Source: VRUE01 sp963727465
Lineage (GTDB): Bacteria > Actinomycetota > Thermoleophilia > Solirubrobacterales > 70-9
Direction of reading: 5' to 3'
Assembly: GCA_963727465.1 (NCBI GenBank)
Contig: CAVSGL010000020.1
Location: 23,463 to 87,462, forward strand
Length of the DNA: 64,000 bases
The notes below the pieces were generated by a model that did no database searches, was not told the origin of the DNA, and worked only from the letters and a program-made list of their open reading frames with translations. The position numbers were made by a program, and so were the translations under genes. Each line of letters opens with the position of its first letter. The first letter of the stretch is position 1. This document shows, piece after piece, positions 15,402 through 26,295 of this stretch.

Positions 15402-16253
15402 ATGAGCGAGCGTCTGGCGACACTTATCACCCACTCGCATCCGCCGGCGACGACGGAGGCGGTCGCGCTCGCGGTCGAAGCCGCGCGCGGGGCGGAGTGG
15501 CGGCTCGTCGCCTCCGCCGAGGAGGCGGCCAAGCACGACGGCTTCGCCGATGGGATCGAGGTGGTCGACCAGATGCCGCACCAGGCCGACCTCTGCCTGG
15601 TGCTCGGCGGCGATGGCTCGATCCTCTACGCGTTGCGCCACTTCGCCCGCACCGGCGTTCCGGTCTTCGGCGTCAACTTCGGCACCGTCGGCTTTCTCGC
15701 CGCGGTCGAGCGCGACGAGGCGCAGGAGGGGATGCGCCGTGCCTTCGCCGGCGAGATCGAGACGGTCGACCTGCCCGGCCTCGAGGTTGAGGTCGGCGGG
15801 ATGTCGCGCCTCGCCCTGAACGACGTCAGCTTCATCCGGCGGCCGCACGAGCGGGTCGCCGAGCTCAGCTACCGGATCGCCGACGAGGAGGTCGGCCATG
15901 TGCGCTGCGACGGCCTCGTCGCCGCCACTCCGGTCGGCTCGACCGGCTACAACCTCGCCAACCAGGGGCCGATCCTGGCCTGGGGCGTCAAGGGCTACGT
16001 CGTCTCCTACATCGCCCCGCACTCGCTCACCGCCCGCCCGCTGGTCGTCGCCCCCGACGACGTCCTCCACGTGGGCAACGCGAGCGGCCGCGAGTCGGTC
16101 GACGTCGCGATCGACGGCGCGCCGGCCGGCATCCTCGAGTCCGGCGCGGCGCTGGAGCTGCGCTTCACCGACGGCGTCGGCCGCCTCGCGCAGCTGCCCG
16201 GGACGAGCTTCTACCAGCGCATTCGCGAGAAGTTCGGCCACTTGGCGGTCTGA
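15402..16253 (+). CDS. nadK: NAD kinase
   Basis: Phosphorylates NAD to NADP. The start is the ATG at 15402, six bases after AAGGAG (15390-15395); upstream in-frame ATGs lie in tlyA. The 283-residue protein has the diacylglycerol-kinase-type GGDGSILYALR motif (~68-78), LNDVSFIRR, and the conserved region TPVGSTGYNLANQGPI, plus IAPHSLTARPLVV. Length is normal. It is commonly found between tlyA and recN in actinobacteria. Confidence 0.95.
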   Translation: MSERLATLITHSHPPATTEAVALAVEAARGAEWRLVASAEEAAKHDGFADGIEVVDQMPHQADLCLVLGGDGSILYALRHFARTGVPVFGVNFGTVGFLAAVERDEAQEGMRRAFAGEIETVDLPGLEVEVGGMSRLALNDVSFIRRPHERVAELSYRIADEEVGHVRCDGLVAATPVGSTGYNLANQGPILAWGVKGYVVSYIAPHSLTARPLVVAPDDVLHVGNASGRESVDVAIDGAPAGILESGAALELRFTDGVGRLAQLPGTSFYQRIREKFGHLAV

Positions 16254-16290
16254 GCAGACCGAACTCAGCAGTTTCGTAGGGTGTGCGCCG

Positions 16291-17808
16291 ATGGAGCGCA
16301 AATGGTGGACCCTCGTCCTGATCTCGATCGCGACGTTCATGTTGCTGCTGGACATCACGGTCGTCAACGTCGCCCTGCCCGACATCCAGCGCGACCTCGA
16401 CGCCAGCCTCTCCAGCCTTCAGTGGGTCGTTGACGCCTACTCGCTGATGCTGGCCGTCTTCCTGCTCACCGCCGGCTCGCTCGGTGACCGGCTCGGCCGC
16501 CGGCGCGTCTTCTCGCTTGGCCTCGGGCTCTTCACCTTCGCCTCCTTCCTCTGCGGGATCTCCGGCGACCCGACCCTGCTCAACCTCGCGCGCGGGCTCC
16601 AGGGCATCGGCGGCGCGGCGATGTTCGCCACCTCGCTCGCCCTGATCGGGCAGGAGTTCCACGGCCGCGACCGGGCGATGGCCTTCGGCGTCTGGGGAGC
16701 GACGGTCGGCGGCGCGGTGGCGATCGGGCCGCTGGTCGGCGGTGTGATCACCGAGCACCTCGGCTGGGAATGGATCTTCTTCGTCAACATCCCGATCGGC
16801 GCCGTCGCGATCGCGCTGACCGAGCTGCGGCTGGCCAACGTCGCCGCCCAGGACCCCGAGCGGATCGACCTGCCCGGCCTCGTCGCCTTCTCCGGCGGGC
16901 TCTTCCTGCTGATCTTCGGCCTGATCCGCGGCAACCCCGAGGGCTGGGGCAGCGCGACGATCGTCGCCTCGCTGGCCGGCTCGGTCGCGCTGCTTGCCGC
17001 GTTTCTCGTGGTCGAGGCCCGCAGCGACCACCCGATGCTCGACCTCGGCCTTTTCCGCAAACCCGCCTTCAACGGCGTCTCGGCCGTCGCCTTCGGCCTT
17101 TCGGCGGGGATGTTCGCGATGTTCCTCTACCTGACGCTCTACATGCAGGGCGTGCTCGGCTTCTCGCCGCTGGAAACCGGCCTGCACTTCCTGCCGATGA
17201 CGGTGCTGTCCTTCGTCGTCGCGCCGATCTCCGGCAACCTCTCCCACCGGGTGCCGATCCGCATCCTCGTCGGCACCGGGCTCGGCCTGGTCGGGCTCGG
17301 GCTGCTGCTGATGCACGGTCTCCATGCCGACTCCGACATCTCGGTCCTGCTGCCGGGCTTCCTCGTCGCCGGGATCGGGATCGGCGTCACCAACCCCGGC
17401 ATCGGCCAGGGCGCGATCGCCGTCGTCCCGCCCGCCAAGGCGGGAATGGGCTCGGGCATCAACACGACCTTCCGCCAGGTCGGCATCGCGACCGGCGTCG
17501 CCGCGCTTGGCGCGGTCTTCCAGGCGCAGGTCGACTCGAAGCTCTCCGGCCTGCTGCCGGGAGCGCCGGCGGGGTTGGGGGGAGCCGTCGCCTCGGGCGG
17601 CTCGAAAGCCGCGGCTGCGGCCGCGCCGCCGGGCCAGCGCGCGGAGTTCGTCCACGCCGCCAAGGTCGCCTTCGTCGGCGGCTTCAACGAGATCCTCCTG
17701 ATCGGTTCGATCGTCTGCTTCGTCGGCGCCGCCCTCGGCTTCGCCCTCGTCCGCTCCAGCGACTTCGTGCAGCCGGGCGAAGTCGCGCCTGAGCCGGCCC
17801 CGGCCTGA
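16291..17808 (+). CDS. MFS drug transporter, DHA2 (EmrB/QacA) family, 14 membrane segments
   Basis: ATG at 16291 gives 505 residues. The start MERKWWTLVLISIATFMLLL followed by DITVVNVALPDIQ is the DHA2 motif D1 (LDxTVVNVALP) in TM1. Motif A is GDRLGRRRVF after TM2, and motif C appears as WGATVGGAVAIGPLVGGVIT. About 14 hydrophobic segments can be counted. A long low-complexity loop (~430-450, rich in Gly/Ala) lies before the last helix. It is a proton-driven exporter of unknown substrate, located in the cytoplasmic membrane. It sits between nadK and recN, where such a gene is not usual, so it may be a later insertion. Confidence 0.93.
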   Translation: MERKWWTLVLISIATFMLLLDITVVNVALPDIQRDLDASLSSLQWVVDAYSLMLAVFLLTAGSLGDRLGRRRVFSLGLGLFTFASFLCGISGDPTLLNLARGLQGIGGAAMFATSLALIGQEFHGRDRAMAFGVWGATVGGAVAIGPLVGGVITEHLGWEWIFFVNIPIGAVAIALTELRLANVAAQDPERIDLPGLVAFSGGLFLLIFGLIRGNPEGWGSATIVASLAGSVALLAAFLVVEARSDHPMLDLGLFRKPAFNGVSAVAFGLSAGMFAMFLYLTLYMQGVLGFSPLETGLHFLPMTVLSFVVAPISGNLSHRVPIRILVGTGLGLVGLGLLLMHGLHADSDISVLLPGFLVAGIGIGVTNPGIGQGAIAVVPPAKAGMGSGINTTFRQVGIATGVAALGAVFQAQVDSKLSGLLPGAPAGLGGAVASGGSKAAAAAAPPGQRAEFVHAAKVAFVGGFNEILLIGSIVCFVGAALGFALVRSSDFVQPGEVAPEPAPA

Positions 17809-17845
17809 GCCGGGGTCGGTCCGCCCGCGCTGCTACACAGAGCCC

Positions 17846-19528
17846 ATGCTGCGCGAGCTCCGGATCGAGAACCTGCTGCTGATCGAGCGGGCTGAGCTGC
17901 GGCTGGGGGAGGGACTGAACGCGATCACGGGGGAGACCGGGGCCGGCAAGACGGTTCTGGCCCACTCGCTTGATCTGCTGATGGGAGGCAAGGCGCGGGC
18001 GCAGATCGTCCGTCCCGGCGCCGACGAGGCATGGGTCGAGGGCGTCTTCGACCTGCCGGATGGGCTGCTTGCCGAGCCGGAGATGGCGGAGATCGCCGCG
18101 CGCCTTCCCGACGGCGCCGAGGAGATCGTGCTCGGGCGCCGTGTCTCCGCCTCGGGACGCACCGCGGCGTTCGTCGCCGGCCGCGCCGCCTCCGCCGCGG
18201 ACCTGAAGCTGCTCGGCGCTCGGCTGCTCGCCTTCTACGGACAGCACGAGCACCGCAAGCTGACGATCTCCTCGGCGCAGCTCGACGTCCTCGACGGCTT
18301 CGCCGGGGCGGACCAGCTCGAGCTGCGCGAGCGCTATCGCGAGGCGCATCGCGGGTGCGCGCGGCTCGCGGCCGAGCTGGTCGAGCTGCGTGAGCGAGAC
18401 GGCTCCCGGGAGCGCGACCTCGACCTCTACCGCTATGAGCTCTCCGAGATCGAGGCGGTGGCGCCCGACGCCGCCGAGGAGGCCGAGCTGTCGTCGGAAC
18501 GCGAGCGCTTGCGCCACGCCGAGGGCCTGCGCGAGGCCGCCCTCGGCGCCCTGGCGAACGCCGCCGGGGCGGAGGAGGACGGCGGCGGCGCGGTAAGCGC
18601 GCTCGCGGCGGCGGAATCGGCGCTGCACGCGGTGGAGGGCGTCGACGACGACCTCGATCGACTGGCCGAGCGCCTCGGCGCGCTCGCGGTCGAGCTCGGC
18701 GACGTCGCGGGTGAGCTGCGCGCATACGCCGAGCGGGTCGAGGCCGAGCCGGGGCGCCTCGCCGCGGTCGAGGAGCGCCTCGAAGCGATCGACCGCCTCC
18801 AGCGCAAGCACGGCGGCAGCGTCGAGGCGGTGCTCGCGCACGCCGAGCGTTGCCGGGCCGAGATCGAGCGGCTGGAGGGGGCGGAGACGCGCGGCGCCGA
18901 GATCGAGCAGGCCCTCGCCGCCGCGGAGGCGGAGCGGCAGAAGCTGAGCGAGCGCCTGAGCGAGGGCCGCGCCGCGGCTGTCGAGCCCCTACAGGAGCGG
19001 GTCGCGACTGAGCTGGACGGCCTGGCGATGCCCGGCGCGCGCCTGGAGGTCGAGCTCAAGCCGCACCCCGACGGCTTCGGCCCCAACGGTCGTGAGACGG
19101 TCGAGCTGCGAATCGCCCCCAACCCCGGCATGGCTGCGGCGCCGCTGCGCGACGCCGCATCGGGCGGCGAGCTCTCGCGCGTGATGCTGGCGCTCAGCGG
19201 GCTCGGTCAGGGGGCCGGCTCCGGCACGCTGGTATTCGACGAGATCGACGCCGGCGTCGGGGGGAAAACCGCCCGCGTCGTCGGCGAGCGTCTGCGCGCT
19301 CTCGGCGAGGACCGCCAGGTCCTCTGCATCACCCACCTGCCGCAGGTTGCTTCGCTCGCCCCGACCCACTTCCGGCTGGAGAAGGACGTGAGCGGCGAGC
19401 GCGCTGCCGCGACCGTCCAGCGCCTCGACGGCGAGGCGGTCGTCGAGGAGATCCGCCGCATGCTCGGCGGCGAGAGCGACGACGATGCCGCCGACCGCCA
19501 CGCCCGCGAGCTGCTCGCCGCGGCCTGA
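17846..19528 (+). CDS. recN: DNA repair protein RecN
   Basis: SMC-like ATPase for double-strand break repair. 560 residues from ATG 17846. Walker A is ITGETGAGKTVLAHS (~residues 26-40). The middle (~155-385) is coiled coil broken by a hinge. The C-terminal ATPase half has the ABC signature ASGGELSRVMLAL, Walker B LVFDEIDAGVGG, and the D-loop/H region LCITHLPQVASLAPTHF. Complete, usual length. Confidence 0.96.
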   Translation: MLRELRIENLLLIERAELRLGEGLNAITGETGAGKTVLAHSLDLLMGGKARAQIVRPGADEAWVEGVFDLPDGLLAEPEMAEIAARLPDGAEEIVLGRRVSASGRTAAFVAGRAASAADLKLLGARLLAFYGQHEHRKLTISSAQLDVLDGFAGADQLELRERYREAHRGCARLAAELVELRERDGSRERDLDLYRYELSEIEAVAPDAAEEAELSSERERLRHAEGLREAALGALANAAGAEEDGGGAVSALAAAESALHAVEGVDDDLDRLAERLGALAVELGDVAGELRAYAERVEAEPGRLAAVEERLEAIDRLQRKHGGSVEAVLAHAERCRAEIERLEGAETRGAEIEQALAAAEAERQKLSERLSEGRAAAVEPLQERVATELDGLAMPGARLEVELKPHPDGFGPNGRETVELRIAPNPGMAAAPLRDAASGGELSRVMLALSGLGQGAGSGTLVFDEIDAGVGGKTARVVGERLRALGEDRQVLCITHLPQVASLAPTHFRLEKDVSGERAAATVQRLDGEAVVEEIRRMLGGESDDDAADRHARELLAAA

Positions 19529-19548
19529 ATAGCGGTTAACCTCACACG

Positions 19549-20736
19549 GTGGCAACCGCCAGTCGCCGTCGTTTCCCCGCGCTGCTCTCGCGCCGCAACG
19601 GGGTGGGCGCGGAGGACGCGATCCATGCTCCCGTGCGGCTCGGGCGGCGCACCAAGGACCTGGTCAAGCGCCTGCGGCCGGGCGAGGTCGCAGTCGTCGA
19701 TCACGTCAACGTCGACCGGATCGCCGCCGAGGAGCTGATCGCAACCGGCGTCCGCGCGGTGCTCAATGCCTCGCCGTCGAGCGATGGCCGATACCCGAAC
19801 GCCGGCCCGCTGCTGCTCGTCAACTCCGACGTGACGCTGATCGACATCGAAGGCGCCGACCCCTTCGAGTTGCTCGACGACGGCGATGAGGTGACGATCG
19901 CGGGGGGCGCGGTCAGCCGCGGCGGGCGCGAGCTGATGCGCGGCCACGTGCTCGATGTCGAGGAGCTGGAGCGGCGGCTCGCCGAGCAGAGCGCCCGGGT
20001 GGACCGGGCGCTGGCCGAGTTCGCCGAGAACACGGTCGCCCACGTGCGCCAGGAGACCGACCTGCTGACCGGCGCGGTCGAGCTGCCGCCGACGAGGACG
20101 GTGTTCCGCGACCGCCACGTGCTGATCGTCGTCCGCGGCGAGGGCCACCGCAGCGACCTGAAGGCGCTCAACGCCTACATCCGCGACGTGCGGCCGCTGG
20201 TCGTCGCTGTGGACGGCGGCGCCGACGGCTGCCTCGAGGCGGGCCTCAGGCCCGACGTGATCCTCGGCGACATGGACTCGGCCGGTGACGCCGCGCTGCG
20301 CTGCGGCGCCGAGCTGATCGTCCACGCCTACCCGGACGGCCGCGCGCCCGGTCGCGAGCGACTGATCGAACTGGGGCTCATGCACACCGTCGTCCCGGCA
20401 GCCGGCACCAGCGAGGACGTGGCGATGCTGATGGCCTACGAGAAGGGGGCGGACCTGATCGTCAGCGTCGGCGCCCACTTCAACCTGATCGAGTTCCTCG
20501 ACCGCAACCGCGCCGGCATGTCCTCGACCTTCCTCACGCGTCTGCGGATCGGCGAGAGGCTGGTCGACGCGAAGGGCGTCAGCCGGCTCTACAAACCGCC
20601 CTCGACCTTCGCTCCGGCGGTGCTCTTCTTCGCCGTCTTCGCGGTCCTGCTGGCGATCGTCGTGATCACCTCGCCGGCGCTCAACGACGTCTTCGAACTG
20701 CTCTGGTTGAAGGTCAAGATCTGGCTCGGGCTGTAG
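19549..20736 (+). CDS. steA: SteA-like cell-division/envelope protein
   Basis: 395 residues from GTG 19549. The central part resembles thiamin pyrophosphokinase (VVAVDGGADGCLEAGLRPDV, ILGDMDSAG), as in SteA, a protein of the cytokinetic ring in Corynebacteriales. One transmembrane helix near the C-terminus (PAVLFFAVFAVLLAIVVITS) anchors it, with the bulk in the cytoplasm. The next gene is a SteB/MctB-like membrane protein, and that pairing supports the name. The substrate, if any, is unknown; some family members lack key catalytic residues. Confidence 0.88.
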   Translation: MATASRRRFPALLSRRNGVGAEDAIHAPVRLGRRTKDLVKRLRPGEVAVVDHVNVDRIAAEELIATGVRAVLNASPSSDGRYPNAGPLLLVNSDVTLIDIEGADPFELLDDGDEVTIAGGAVSRGGRELMRGHVLDVEELERRLAEQSARVDRALAEFAENTVAHVRQETDLLTGAVELPPTRTVFRDRHVLIVVRGEGHRSDLKALNAYIRDVRPLVVAVDGGADGCLEAGLRPDVILGDMDSAGDAALRCGAELIVHAYPDGRAPGRERLIELGLMHTVVPAAGTSEDVAMLMAYEKGADLIVSVGAHFNLIEFLDRNRAGMSSTFLTRLRIGERLVDAKGVSRLYKPPSTFAPAVLFFAVFAVLLAIVVITSPALNDVFELLWLKVKIWLGL

Positions 20737-20772
20737 TGGGCGGCGCGGCGACCGTCTAGCCTTCCCGGGCCG

Positions 20773-21639
20773 ATGGGTTACAGCGCGCGCTACCACGCCA
20801 CGTCGCTGATCGCGGTCTTCCTCGCGCTCGCGATCGGCATCCTGATCGGCGCCGAGTTCGGCGGCGACACGCTCTCCAGCACGCGCAAGAACCTCGAGCA
20901 CAGCCTCACCGGCAACCTCCAGGACGCGCGTCAGCGGGCCGACGACCTCAGCACCGAACTGGGCCGCGCCAACGAGTTCTCCAGCCGCGTCTATCCGGCG
21001 CTCGTCCGCGACCGCCTGCACGGCCGGCGCATCGGCCTGATCGCCTTCGGCGACCTGCCGGGCGACGTCTACGGCGCGATCGAGGCGGCGCTGGCGCCGG
21101 CCGGCGGGCATCTGGTCGGCGTCGGGGTCGTGCGCGAGCCGATCGACACCCGCGGCCTCGCCGGCGACCTCGCCAAGACGCGTTTCGCCCGGCTCGCGCG
21201 CGAACCCGACGCGCAGACCGCGCTCGGGGCCGGGCTCGGCCGCCAGCTCGTCCGCGGCGGCACGCTGGTCGAGCTCGTCCGCGGCCACCTGTTCTCGCGC
21301 GCCAGCGGCAACCTCGGCGCGCTCGACGCGGTGATCGTCGTCCGCGACCAGCCGCAGGACATGGGCCCGCAGCAGCGCGCGGTCGCCGGGCGGATCGAGT
21401 CCGGGCTGGCGGCCGGCATCACCGGCACGCGCGCGCCCGCGGTCGGGGTCGAGAGCACCCGCACCGAACCGTCCTCGGTCTCCTTCTTCGCCGGCAACGA
21501 CCTCTCCAGCGTCGACGACATCGATCTCGTCGCCGGCCGGCTGGCGACGGTCTTCGCCCTGCTCGGCGCCGAGGGCAGCTTCGGCATCAAGGGCAGCGCC
21601 GACCGCCTGCTGCCCGACCTGCTCGCCCCGCACGAATGA
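20773..21639 (+). CDS. SteB/MctB-like protein (DUF3186, 'copper transporter' family)
   Basis: 288 residues from ATG 20773. One N-terminal transmembrane helix (SARYHATSLIAVFLALAIGI) and a long extracytoplasmic part beginning with a coiled coil (LEHSLTGNLQDARQRADDLS). The N-terminal IARYH...S..AVF.ALA.GI..G motif is the family signature. In mycobacteria MctB was linked to copper; in corynebacteria SteB partners SteA in division. Paired with steA here, so the division role seems more likely. The stop overlaps the next start (ATGA at 21636). Confidence 0.85.
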   Translation: MGYSARYHATSLIAVFLALAIGILIGAEFGGDTLSSTRKNLEHSLTGNLQDARQRADDLSTELGRANEFSSRVYPALVRDRLHGRRIGLIAFGDLPGDVYGAIEAALAPAGGHLVGVGVVREPIDTRGLAGDLAKTRFARLAREPDAQTALGAGLGRQLVRGGTLVELVRGHLFSRASGNLGALDAVIVVRDQPQDMGPQQRAVAGRIESGLAAGITGTRAPAVGVESTRTEPSSVSFFAGNDLSSVDDIDLVAGRLATVFALLGAEGSFGIKGSADRLLPDLLAPHE

Positions 21640-22469
21640 CCTGGATCGGCTTCCCGGTCGGCGATCGCGGTCGCGCTGCTGGTCGTCCCGGCCGGCGTGC
21701 GCGGGCTGCTCGACGCGGGGCTCGTGCGCGAGAACTACCGCGGCGCCCGCCTCGCCTTTCCGCTCGGCGCCGTGCTGGCGACCGCCTCGCTGGTGGCGCT
21801 GGCGCCGCTCGCCTTCCTCGACGACCGCGGCAGCCTGGAACTGCTCGACCCCGAGCTGCGGCGCTGGCTGCCCTACGTGATCGGCGTCGCCTTTCTCGGC
21901 TTCCTCGACGACTCGCTCGGCCAGGGACAGGCGGCGGGTACGCCGCGCGGCTGGCGCGGTCACGCCCGGGCGCTGCGCGAGGGGCGGCTCTCGACCGGCG
22001 CGATCAAGGCGATCGGCGCGCTGGCGCTGGCCGCCTACGTCGTCTCCGGCCGCGGGCTGGAATCGTGGCGCTACCTGGCCGACGTCGCCCTGCTGATCCT
22101 CGCCACCAACGCCTTCAACCTGCTCGACCTGCGGCCGGGGCGGGCGGAGAAGGGACTGGCGTTGCTCGGGCTCGGCCTCTGCGTCGGCGCCTGGACCCTC
22201 GCGCCGCTCGACCTGCTCGGGATCTTCGCCGGGCCGGTGCTGGTCGGCGCCGCCTTCACCCTGCGCGAGCGGGCGATGCTCGGCGACACCGGCTCCAACC
22301 TGCTCGGCGCGATCGGCGGCGTCTGGCTGCTGACGACGCTGGGCGGGACCGGGCGGCTGATCGCCCTCGCGGCGGTGGCGGCGCTGACCGTTTTCGGCGA
22401 GTTGCGATCTCTTTCCGCGACGATCGATTCGGTTCCGCCCCTGCGCTGGCTAGACTCGCTCGGCAGAGA

Positions 22470-22473
<4 letters not shown>
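21636..22473 (+). CDS. MraY/WecA-like polyprenyl-phosphate sugar transferase, frameshifted near its start
   Basis: The natural start is the ATG at 21636 overlapping the steB stop. It reads MTWIGFPV, then needs one base removed at about 21655-21662 to continue as AIAVALLVVPAGVRGLLDAG to the stop at 22473 (the span is 3n+1 bases). The downstream frame alone begins at an internal GTG/ATG and would lack the first membrane helix. Motifs of the family: FLGFLDDSLGQG (Mg-binding DD), KAIGALALAAYV, NAFNLLDLRPG (NxxNxxDG-like) and RAMLGDTGSNLLG. About 9-10 membrane segments. It transfers a UDP-sugar phosphate to undecaprenyl phosphate; the sugar is not known. The pyrG start overlaps the stop. Confidence 0.82.
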
Positions 22474-24140
<1,667 letters not shown>

Positions 24141-24159
24141 CGGGTTAGCCTGTCCCGCC

Positions 24160-25269
24160 GTGGACCGGTTGCACGAGACCTTCGTCAGGTTGTGCGAGAT
24201 CCGCAGCCCGACCGGAGAGGAGCGCGAGGTCGCCGACACGATCCTCGCCGAGCTGCGGGCGCTTGGGCTGGAAGCGGAAGAGGACGACGCCGCCGAGGCC
24301 GCCGAAGCGGGCGCCGGCAACATCCTCGCGCGGCTGCCGGGACGCTCCGACCGCTGGCTGACCTTCTGCGCCCACATCGACACCGTCCCGCACAGGGGCC
24401 AGATCGAGGTTTTGGACGACGAAGGCGTCTTCCGCAGCGCCGGCGAGACGATCCTCGGCGCCGACAACAAGGCCGCGGTCGCGGTCTTCATGGAGCTTGT
24501 CGCGCGGCACGCCGAGGACCCGCCGCCGGTCGGGATCGAGCTGCTGCTGACCGTCGCCGAGGAGCAGGGCCTGCGCGGGGCGAAAGCGTTCGACACCGGC
24601 GCCCTGCGCTCGGACTGCGGCTTCGTCCTCGACCACGCCGGCCCGGTCGGCGAGGTGATCGTCGCGACCCCGACCCAGCAGCAGATCCGCGCCGACTTCG
24701 CCGGGGCCGAGGCGCACGCCGGGATCGAACCCGACGACGGCAACAGCGCGATCGCCGCCGCCGCGGCCGCGATCGCCCGCATGGAGCTGGGACGGCTCGA
24801 CGAGGAGACGACGGCGAACGTCGGCACGATCGCCGGCGGCACCTCGGGCAACGTCGTGCCCGGGCACTGCGACATCCTCGCCGAGACGCGCAGCCTCGGC
24901 GCCGACCGCGCCGCCGCCGTGGCGGGCGAGATCACCGAGGCCTGCGCCTGGGGCGCGAGCGAGCACGGCTGCGACGTCGACGTGCGGGTCGAAGAGCTCT
25001 TCCGCGGCTACGAGATCCCCAGCGACTCGAAGGCGCTCGGCCTGGCGGAGGCCGGCCTGCGCAGGGCTGGCCACGAGCCGGTCCGCACGAAGATCGGCGG
25101 CGGCAGCGACGTCAACGCGCTGCGCCTCAACGGCTTCGAGTGCGTGCTGCTGGCCAACGGCCCGCGCGACGTCCACACCGCGAACGAGCGCGTCGCCGCC
25201 GCCGACCTCGACGCGATGCTCGCCGTCTGCGAGGCGATCGTCGCCGAGGCGGGCGCCGAGGCCGGGTGA
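24160..25269 (+). CDS. M20 family metallopeptidase
   Basis: 369 residues from GTG 24160. The motifs are those of M20: FCAHIDTVPHRGQ (His and Asp), LGADNKAAVAVFM (Asp), TVAEEQGLRGAK (Glu pair; base and metal), LDHAG, and the dimerisation lid with AHAGIEPDDGNSAI. IGGGSDVNAL and a late His (DVHTANE) complete the metal site. It resembles the PepT/YqjE-like branch (di-zinc tripeptidase or similar). Cytoplasmic; substrate unknown. It overlaps the DUF3866 gene by 4 bases. Confidence 0.9.
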   Translation: MDRLHETFVRLCEIRSPTGEEREVADTILAELRALGLEAEEDDAAEAAEAGAGNILARLPGRSDRWLTFCAHIDTVPHRGQIEVLDDEGVFRSAGETILGADNKAAVAVFMELVARHAEDPPPVGIELLLTVAEEQGLRGAKAFDTGALRSDCGFVLDHAGPVGEVIVATPTQQQIRADFAGAEAHAGIEPDDGNSAIAAAAAAIARMELGRLDEETTANVGTIAGGTSGNVVPGHCDILAETRSLGADRAAAVAGEITEACAWGASEHGCDVDVRVEELFRGYEIPSDSKALGLAEAGLRRAGHEPVRTKIGGGSDVNALRLNGFECVLLANGPRDVHTANERVAAADLDAMLAVCEAIVAEAGAEAG

Positions 25270-26270
25270 GCGGCCGGCTGAAGCTGCGCCGCGCCGTCGT
25301 CGTCGAGGAGCGGCCGCTGACGGTCGAGATCGACGGCGAATGCCGCCCCGCCTGGGCTGACGAGGCGCTGCTGGGGGAGATGCGCGTCGGCGACGAGGTC
25401 GTCGTCAACGTCGCCGCGCTCGACCTCGGGCTCGGCTCGGGCGGCTTCGACGTCGTCCACGTCAACCTCACGCGCGGCCTTGCGGCAAACGCCGCGGGCG
25501 ACGAGCACGTGATCAAGCTCAACTACACCTCGCTCCAACACCCGGTCGAGCCGGTCGAGAGCAGCGAGGGGAAGGCGCGATCGATGCCGGTGCTGGTCCT
25601 GCCGCTGCACGGGCACCTGGCGCCGGCCGCCTGGGCCGCCGACCAGGCCGCGCCCGGGCTGAAGCTCGGCTACGTGCAGACCGCGGGCGGCGCCCTGCCG
25701 GGCGCGCTGAGCCGCGACGTGGCGCAGCTTCGCGAGCGCGGGCTGCTCTGCGGCCACGTCACCGCGGCGCCAGCCTACGGCGGCGAGCACGAGGCGCTGA
25801 GCGTCGCCGGCGCTCTCGATGCGGCCGCGAACGGGCTTGGCTGGGATGCCGCCGTGGTCGGTCCGGGGCCCGGGATCATCGGCTCCGACACGCGCCTCGG
25901 TCACGGCGGCATGGCGGCGCTCGACAACGCCCACGCGGCGCTCGCGCTCGGCCTGCCGACGCTGCTCTCGCCGCGCCTCTCCGAGGCCGACCCGCGCGAG
26001 CGCCACCGCGGGGTGAGCCACCACACGCTGACCGTGCTCGAGCTCTTGCTCGCCGGGGTGGAGGTGGTGCTGCCCGGGGGTCACCGCGAGCTCGCCTCAC
26101 GGCTGGCCGCGACCGGCGCCGAGCACGAGATCCGCGAGGCACCGGCCGATCTCGACGGTTACGCCGCCTCCGGCCTGCCGGCGCGCACGATGGGGCGCGG
26201 CATCGCCGAGGACCCGCTCTTCTTCGCCGCGCCGCTCGCCGCGGGCGGCGCCTTGCGCCGCGAGGAATGA
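25266..26270 (+). CDS. DUF3866 family protein
   Basis: GTG at 25266 overlaps the previous stop (GTGA); 334 residues. Typical family text: VNVAALDLGLGSGGFDVVHV, IKLNYTSLQHPVEPVE, PVLVLPLHGHLAPAAWA, VQTAGGALPGALSRDVAQLR, VGPGPGIIGSDTRLGHGGMA. Cytoplasmic, mixed alpha/beta. DUF3866 is widespread in actinobacteria and firmicutes, often beside M20 peptidase, xerD and NUDIX genes; its function is not known. Confidence 0.9.
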   Translation: MSGRLKLRRAVVVEERPLTVEIDGECRPAWADEALLGEMRVGDEVVVNVAALDLGLGSGGFDVVHVNLTRGLAANAAGDEHVIKLNYTSLQHPVEPVESSEGKARSMPVLVLPLHGHLAPAAWAADQAAPGLKLGYVQTAGGALPGALSRDVAQLRERGLLCGHVTAAPAYGGEHEALSVAGALDAAANGLGWDAAVVGPGPGIIGSDTRLGHGGMAALDNAHAALALGLPTLLSPRLSEADPRERHRGVSHHTLTVLELLLAGVEVVLPGGHRELASRLAATGAEHEIREAPADLDGYAASGLPARTMGRGIAEDPLFFAAPLAAGGALRREE

Positions 26271-26295
26271 GGCCGGCGCGGGAGAACGGTCCCGC

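Noticed and set aside
16165..17655. 496-codon minus-strand frame opposite the MFS gene
   Set aside because: Low-complexity charged text typical of antisense frames of GC-rich membrane-protein genes.
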